A stretch of 37,954 bases of DNA from Proteobacteria bacterium UBA4457 (GTDB lineage: Bacteria; Pseudomonadota; Gammaproteobacteria; Ga0077536). The notes under the pieces were generated by a model. That model saw only the letters and a list, made by a program, of their open reading frames with translations, ran no database searches and was not told where the DNA came from. The number at the start of each line of letters is the position of its first letter. Within the stretch, counting starts at the first letter, position 1. A program made the translations under genes and the position numbers. Of this stretch, positions 33,261-37,954 are shown piece by piece. Where the stretch lies: contig DGOV01000004.1 in NCBI GenBank assembly GCA_002390205.1, forward strand, positions 1-37,954, given 5' to 3'.

Positions 33261-34052
33261 ATGAAGATCAATTGTTTTGGAGATGAGTCTGAGTATGACT
33301 ATCAAAAGATATGTGACGGTCTATCAAGATATCTAAAACTAAAAGCGACTCCAATCGGAATGAAACGCTACCATACCAATGCAGCGATGGAAGCAGTAAA
33401 AAGAATTAGGCGTCCCGATCCGAATGAGAAACTTGCGACAGATCAAGTTGTAGCACAAGCGAGATGGTTGGGTTGGACTATCGGGATAAATCAGGATAAT
33501 TTGATGGGCGAGCAGTGCGGGGCTGTGGTCGGCCTGTCTCCAAGAAGTAAAGAATGGCTGAGTGGGGATAAGATGCACGGTGTTTGGTTCGGGACATTAG
33601 AAGATAGTGCCGCCCACCAAGAAGCCATGCATTGTGCATCTTATGGTGATTATCAAGCACTAGTCGTATCGCCACTGACCTCTGGACGAATAGACAATCC
33701 TGATATCTGTTTAATTTATGCTACGCCAGGCCAAATGGTCACTCTAGTCAATGGCCTTCAATATAATGACTATCGCAAGTATACTTTTTCTGCAGTGGGT
33801 GAAAGTGCCTGCGCTGACTCATGGGGGCGCGCTTTGGTTACTGGTGAACCCTCGATTTCGATTCCTTGCTATGCTGAAAGAAAGTTTGGAGGCGTGTTGG
33901 ATGATGAGCTTTTAATAGCTATGCCACCAAGCTTCCTGCCTAAGTTGATTAATGGATTAGAAAAATTAGACAGAAATGGCTTGAGGTACCCCATACCAAA
34001 CCATGGGATACAGAAGAGCCCACTGGATAGCATTAAAAAAAGTTATGGATAG
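33261..34052 (+). CDS. DUF169 domain protein
   Basis: From ATG 33261 (GTGGGG upstream) this has 263 residues; an in-frame TTG at 33237 lacks support. The DUF169 pattern is seen: SRYLKLKATPIGMKRYHT near the N-terminus, a central VVSPLTSGRIDNPDICLIYA and TPGQMVTLVNGLQY, then GESACADSWGRALVTGEPSI and CYAERKFGGVLDDELLIAMP. The family's chemistry is unknown. Conserved cysteines (GEQCGAVVGL, ESACAD, IPCYAER) suggest a metal or thiol role, which is inference. It is divergent from the crotonase gene, 122 bases apart. Confidence 0.88.
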   Translation: MKINCFGDESEYDYQKICDGLSRYLKLKATPIGMKRYHTNAAMEAVKRIRRPDPNEKLATDQVVAQARWLGWTIGINQDNLMGEQCGAVVGLSPRSKEWLSGDKMHGVWFGTLEDSAAHQEAMHCASYGDYQALVVSPLTSGRIDNPDICLIYATPGQMVTLVNGLQYNDYRKYTFSAVGESACADSWGRALVTGEPSISIPCYAERKFGGVLDDELLIAMPPSFLPKLINGLEKLDRNGLRYPIPNHGIQKSPLDSIKKSYG

Positions 34053-34162
34053 ACATGCATTTAAAGTGTTGACATTGCTTAGCAGGAAGGTTCTTTATGT
34101 GCAAATGATGAAGGGTAGGATGAGATCACACATATCATTACACGCTGAAAGGGCTGTCTTAA

Positions 34163-34663
34163 ATGGATCAGTCTAAGGACTTACTTGAAGTTGTAGATTC
34201 GGACAACCACGTTGTTGGTACAGAAGAGAGGGGAGTGGTTCACGAACGCCAGCTGATGCATCGGTCTGTTCATATTCTCGTCAAGAATGACCGCGGGAAA
34301 TTCTTTTTGCAAAAGAGGGCAATGCATAAGGACAGCGAACCTGGTAAGTGGGACACTTCAGCTGCAGGACATGTTGATGTCGGCGAAGGTATTCTGCATG
34401 CAGCAAAGCGAGAACTTAAAGAAGAACTCGGGTTGAAATACGCCGTTTTAAGGAAAGTTGGAAATTTCGAGCCTAGCGCAAAAACAGGCTATGAATTTGT
34501 GGAAATTTTTATTTGTGAGACCGATGCTCCAGTCATACCCGACCCTATAGAAATTGAGGATTCAGGCTGGTTCAGTTCGGCGGAGATTAATGGGTGGATG
34601 GCTGCTGATCCCAATGGTTTTACAACTGTTTTTAAACGTATTTTCCATCAGTATTCCAGTTGA
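34163..34663 (+). CDS. Nudix hydrolase (YfcD/Idi-like)
   Basis: The 166-residue protein has a complete Nudix box at 69-90 (G-x5-E-x7-RE-x2-EE-x-G: GHVDVGEGILHAAKRELKEE, then LG). The start EVVDSDNHVVGTEERGVVHE and HRSVHILVKND resemble YfcD-type or isopentenyl-diphosphate-isomerase-like Nudix enzymes. It hydrolyses an X-linked nucleoside diphosphate; the substrate is unknown. Its TGA overlaps the start of the uracil-DNA glycosylase gene (TTGA), so the two are coupled, and a nucleotide-pool or repair role is plausible. Confidence 0.92.
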   Translation: MDQSKDLLEVVDSDNHVVGTEERGVVHERQLMHRSVHILVKNDRGKFFLQKRAMHKDSEPGKWDTSAAGHVDVGEGILHAAKRELKEELGLKYAVLRKVGNFEPSAKTGYEFVEIFICETDAPVIPDPIEIEDSGWFSSAEINGWMAADPNGFTTVFKRIFHQYSS

Positions 34664-35343
34664 ACATTATGAAAACAAAAATGGAGTTGAATGGCCGGAA
34701 GTTCAATATCGATTGCAAGCGATGTAAAAGACTTTCAAGGTTTCTCACCGATAGTAAATTACAATACCCCGATTATCATTGCGCACCTGTTGCTCCTTTC
34801 GGCCCTGAGGATGCTCGATTACTGGTTGTTGGCCTAGCTCCGGGGCTGCATGGAGCAAATGCGACTGGGAGGCCGTTCACTGGCGACCATGCCGGTTTGC
34901 TTTTATATTCTATGTTGTTCGAGCATGGATTCTCAAATCAGCCATTTTCAGACAATTCAGATGATAACCTCAAGCTACGGGATTGCCGGATTACTAATGC
35001 AGTCAAATGTCTTCCCCCAGCTAATAAGCCCAAGGGAGAAGAAGTAGGTAATTGTAGAGACTATTTGGTAGATGACATTAAAAAGATACCTGAAGGTGGC
35101 GTGATTTTAGGGCTTGGAAAAATTGCTCACGATGCGGTAATGAAAGCACTTAATCTTCGCCTAGTAGACTTCAAGTTTAATCACGGTAGTCTGCACCTGC
35201 TAGAGGGACGAAATCTTACTTTAGTCGACTCTTATCACTGTAGCAGATACAACACCCAGACAAAGCGTTTAACAGCTTTAATGTTTAGTAATATATTTAA
35301 GTTGGTATTGACCGTTTTAAAGGGGAGGACCGCTGATGGGTAA
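34660..35343 (+). CDS. Iron-sulfur uracil-DNA glycosylase family protein (type 5, UDGb-like)
   Basis: The 227-residue protein has the UDGb motifs: GLAPGLHGANATGRPFTGD at 58-76, ITNAVKCLPPANKPKGEE at 111-128 and DSYHCSRYNTQTKRLT near 190-205. Four cysteines placed for a [4Fe-4S] cluster are Cys19, Cys22, Cys117 and Cys132. It should remove uracil or other deaminated bases from DNA. The start is TTG 34660, overlapping the Nudix stop, or ATG 34669. Its end overlaps uvrC by 8 bases, so excision-repair genes are joined in one transcript. Confidence 0.92.
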   Translation: MNIMKTKMELNGRKFNIDCKRCKRLSRFLTDSKLQYPDYHCAPVAPFGPEDARLLVVGLAPGLHGANATGRPFTGDHAGLLLYSMLFEHGFSNQPFSDNSDDNLKLRDCRITNAVKCLPPANKPKGEEVGNCRDYLVDDIKKIPEGGVILGLGKIAHDAVMKALNLRLVDFKFNHGSLHLLEGRNLTLVDSYHCSRYNTQTKRLTALMFSNIFKLVLTVLKGRTADG

Positions 35344-37177
35344 CGATGCAGAGGCTATTTCAAGATTATCAGCAAATGCAAAAGACCTCCCTAATTTGCC
35401 GGGAATCTATCATATGCTTGACGTAAATGATCGAGTCATTTACGTGGGCAAAGCTAAGAATTTAAGAAAACGTGTCCGTAGTTATTTTGTAAATACTGCG
35501 GGCCATGTGCCAAAAGTTAAAGCAATGGTTTCTGTAGTTAAGGAATTCACTGTTACTGCGACTCTCAACGAAACTGAAGCGCTCATTCTGGAAAGTCAGC
35601 AAATCAAGCAGCTTCGACCTAGATATAACGTATTACTGCGTGATGATAAAAGTTATCCTTACATATGTGTCAATCTTCAACAGGATTTTCCTCGTCTGGA
35701 ATTTCATAGAGGAGCAAAGAAGTTAGGAAAGAAGTACTTCGGGCCCTTTCCTAATTCAGGTTCAGTACGAGATACTTTAGCCTTGCTTGAAAAACTGTTT
35801 CTAATACGGCAGTGCGATGATTCAGTGTTCAGAAATAGAAGTAGGCCTTGTTTGCAACATCAGATCAAGCGCTGCTCTGCTCCATGCGTCGGACTTATAG
35901 CTAAAGAGGAATATAAGAGCGATGTTCAGCATGCCAGTCTTTTTCTTGAAGGTAAAAGCGAAGTAGTTATAGAACTGCTTCTTAATGGGATGAAAGAAGC
36001 TTCTCGTGAGCTAAAGTTTGAACGCGCCGCTCAATTCCGCGATCAAATAGAGTCACTAAGAAGCCTCCAATTAGACCAAAGCATGGAGGGAAGTGGTGGT
36101 GATTGCGATGTCATCGCTGCAGCCATAAAAGGAGGCATCGGATGTGTCCAGATATTCTTTATTCGTCATGGAAGAGTGATGGGTAATAAGGCATTGTTTC
36201 CTAAAAATACCTCTGGCGCATCAATAGCCGAAATCATTAACGCATTTATTACACAGTTTTATTTAGTTGATAAGACTGACCGTGACATTCCAAAAGATAT
36301 TATTGTCGCAGAGAAATTAGAGGATGAAGTAGTTATTGGTAAAGCAATGAGTAGTCGCTTTGATAAATTAGTAAAGGTTCGGCATCAGGTTAGAGGAGAT
36401 CGTGCCAACTGGGTAAAAGTTGCTCAAGAAAATGCAATACTCTCGCTCGATTTACGAATTGCTAAAACTACAGATCAGAGCAAGAGGCTAAAATCATTGA
36501 CGGAAGCTATCAATTTTCAAGGGGAAATAAAAACTATAGAATGCTTTGATATAAGTCACTTAGCAGGTGAATCTACAGTAGCTTCTTGTATATGTTTCGG
36601 CCCTGAGGGTCCTATAAAAGATCAGTATAGAAAATTCAATATTCGCGGTGCAACACCCGGAGATGACTACGCTGCCATGTATGAAGCATTGAGTAGGCGG
36701 TATGGACGTTTAAAAAAAGAAGATAGTAGGATGCCGGATCTATTAGTTATTGACGGTGGGAAAGGCCAAGTGACCCAGGCAAGAAAGGTTCTGGAGGAGT
36801 TGGAGGTACAAGGCATTACAGTTATTGGAATAGCCAAAGGACCTTCAAGAAAACCAGGGCTGGAGACCTTAGTGATGAACGATACTAAAACTAGTCGGAT
36901 GCTTGAGGCAGACTCCCCGGCATTACATCTTCTGCAACATGTTAGAGATGAAGCTCACCGATTTGCGATTGAGGCTCATAGATTGTCTCGTTCTAAAGTG
37001 AGGCGAAAATCGCCTTTGGAGAATATTCCTGGAATCGGTGCTAAGAAACGACACGTTTTGATCCAATATTTTGGAGGTAGTCAAGGTGTTAAAAGGGCAG
37101 GTATTAGTGATTTGATGCGCGTGCCAGGTATTAGTAAAGATTTAGCTCGAAAAATTTTTGATAGTATGAACTCATAA
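35336..37177 (+). CDS. uvrC: UvrABC system protein C (excinuclease)
   Basis: The 613-residue nuclease makes both incisions in nucleotide excision repair. Domains in order: GIY-YIG (LPGIYHMLDVNDRVIYVGKA at about 20-39), a cysteine-rich region (RPCLQHQIKRCSAPCVG), a UVR helix pair that binds UvrB (LKFERAAQFRDQIESL), the RNase H-like domain (FDISHLAGESTVASCI, LLVIDGGKGQVTQA) and a C-terminal helix-hairpin-helix pair (IPGIGAKKRHVLIQYFGG, RVPGISKDLARKIF). Length is normal. GGGGAGG lies shortly before the ATG. It is followed one base later by pgsA. Confidence 0.97.
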   Translation: MGNDAEAISRLSANAKDLPNLPGIYHMLDVNDRVIYVGKAKNLRKRVRSYFVNTAGHVPKVKAMVSVVKEFTVTATLNETEALILESQQIKQLRPRYNVLLRDDKSYPYICVNLQQDFPRLEFHRGAKKLGKKYFGPFPNSGSVRDTLALLEKLFLIRQCDDSVFRNRSRPCLQHQIKRCSAPCVGLIAKEEYKSDVQHASLFLEGKSEVVIELLLNGMKEASRELKFERAAQFRDQIESLRSLQLDQSMEGSGGDCDVIAAAIKGGIGCVQIFFIRHGRVMGNKALFPKNTSGASIAEIINAFITQFYLVDKTDRDIPKDIIVAEKLEDEVVIGKAMSSRFDKLVKVRHQVRGDRANWVKVAQENAILSLDLRIAKTTDQSKRLKSLTEAINFQGEIKTIECFDISHLAGESTVASCICFGPEGPIKDQYRKFNIRGATPGDDYAAMYEALSRRYGRLKKEDSRMPDLLVIDGGKGQVTQARKVLEELEVQGITVIGIAKGPSRKPGLETLVMNDTKTSRMLEADSPALHLLQHVRDEAHRFAIEAHRLSRSKVRRKSPLENIPGIGAKKRHVLIQYFGGSQGVKRAGISDLMRVPGISKDLARKIFDSMNS

Positions 37178-37178
37178 T

Positions 37179-37733
37179 ATGTTTAATTTGCCTAATTGTT
37201 TGACAATGGTCCGAATCGGTTTAATTCCGTGTTTTGCTGTTTGCTATTATGCCCCTTACCCTGATGCAAAAGCCTGGGCTGCAGGTCTTTTTATCTTAGC
37301 TGCCTTGACTGATTGGTTGGATGGGTATTTCGCCAGAAAGCTTAACCAGACTTCTGCCTTCGGTGCCTTTCTTGACCCAGTTGCGGACAAGCTAATGGTA
37401 GCGATAGTGTTGGTTGTGCTTTTGCAGGACGATCCCCGAATTCTACTAGCTATTCCGGTCGCCGTAATTATAGGTCGAGAGATAACAGTATCAGCCTTGA
37501 GGGAATGGATGGCAGAATTAGGCGCACGGAAGACTGTTGCTGTTTCTAACATTGGCAAATGGAAGACTGGCCTACAAATGTGCTCTATAGCACTATTGAT
37601 AATTGGAAGTATGCCAGAGGCGCCTCCTTTGAACACCGCTTTGGGGATTTTTCTCCTTTATTGTGCCGCAGCTCTTACTTTTTGGTCGATGGTTTTATAC
37701 TTAAAGGCTGCGTGGCCGCTGGTTCGAGACTGA
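37179..37733 (+). CDS. pgsA: CDP-diacylglycerol-glycerol-3-phosphate 3-phosphatidyltransferase
   Basis: The 184-residue inner-membrane enzyme makes phosphatidylglycerol phosphate. The CDP-alcohol phosphotransferase motif is complete: DG(x2)AR(x8)G(x3)D(x3)D at Asp48 to Asp70 (DGYFARKLNQTSAFGAFLD, then PVAD). There are about five membrane helices, and the family's opening LPNCLTMVRIGLIP is present. It follows uvrC immediately and precedes tRNA-Gly, the standard gammaproteobacterial order. Confidence 0.96.
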   Translation: MFNLPNCLTMVRIGLIPCFAVCYYAPYPDAKAWAAGLFILAALTDWLDGYFARKLNQTSAFGAFLDPVADKLMVAIVLVVLLQDDPRILLAIPVAVIIGREITVSALREWMAELGARKTVAVSNIGKWKTGLQMCSIALLIIGSMPEAPPLNTALGIFLLYCAAALTFWSMVLYLKAAWPLVRD

Positions 37734-37754
37734 GCGTATTGTATGAGGACGTCC

Positions 37755-37782
37755 TTGACAGTTTCGTGACCAAAGATACAAT
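37755..37782 (+). promoter_or_regulatory. Strong sigma70-type promoter for the tRNA-Gly transcript
   Basis: A consensus TTGACA at 37755-37760 and TACAAT at 37777-37782 are 16 bases apart. Transcription would start near 37789 and give a leader of about 75 bases before tRNA-Gly at 37864. It may drive further tRNA genes beyond the window. Confidence 0.7.
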
Positions 37783-37863
37783 ACATCCTCGGAATTTACT
37801 TTGATTATGGGGGACAAGTTCCCCTCGCCAACAGGTCAGGTGTCCGTGATGTCATTACATAGT

Positions 37864-37939
<76 letters not shown>

Positions 37940-37954
37940 GTAAGTCTTTGATAA

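Overview
This window is a stretch of gammaproteobacterial chromosome. It carries outer-membrane and LPS genes (lolA, lolD with a lolC/E-type partner, lpxK, kdsB, exbB/exbD), bacterial-type tRNA and translation genes, and a gene order familiar from Pseudomonas and its relatives: lol, DUF2062, exbBD-lpxK-trm112-kdsB, then infA-bpt-aat, then ftsK-lolA-rarA-crcB-serS, then a Bax-inhibitor-type gene beside tRNA-Ser(UGA), then uvrC-pgsA-tRNA-Gly. The DNA is fairly AT-rich by eye, genes are tightly packed and TTG/GTG starts are common. A marine, uncultured gammaproteobacterium would fit, but that is inference.

Layout. Positions 1-3340 are accessory: the end of a xanthine-oxidase-family [2Fe-2S] subunit, a stray slyX-like fragment, intact slyX, a Sel1-repeat secreted protein, a small membrane protein with a clear sigma70-type promoter, a DUF1330 protein and a pseudoazurin-like cupredoxin. 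Positions 3364-8290 hold a two-gene NAD-linked formate dehydrogenase (a fused FdsG/FdsB-type diaphorase subunit and a catalytic FdsA-type subunit) and, divergent from it, the degraded N-terminus of a molybdopterin molybdotransferase gene (moeA). Positions 8337-12640 hold the class Ia ribonucleotide reductase nrdA-nrdB with two probable NrdR boxes. Positions 12779-23360 are housekeeping: a cpdA-type phosphodiesterase, tsaB, a single lolC/E-type permease with lolD, DUF2062, the exbB-exbD-lpxK-trm112-kdsB operon, infA, bpt, aat, an acyltransferase-like gene and DUF1820.

Positions 23646-29607 form the ftsK-lolA-rarA-crcB-serS block, joined by TTGA or abutting junctions. Positions 29621-31640 contain a small unlisted membrane ORF, the Bax-inhibitor/YccA-family gene, a 17-bp tandem repeat in its promoter region, tRNA-Ser and a cold-shock gene. 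Positions 31712-34052 are accessory: a TetR regulator, a crotonase and a DUF169 protein. Positions 34163-37939 contain an overlapping Nudix hydrolase / uracil-DNA glycosylase / uvrC / pgsA operon and tRNA-Gly, which has its own strong-looking promoter.

I found no transposon, prophage, CRISPR array or clearly new multi-gene system. The best leads are the moeA remnant beside a molybdenum formate dehydrogenase, the apparent loss of one Fe-S cluster site in that enzyme's catalytic subunit, the slyX fragment, the single Lol permease, the repair operon in the place where uvrC is usually preceded by gacA/uvrY, and a conserved-looking membrane ORF without a normal start codon.
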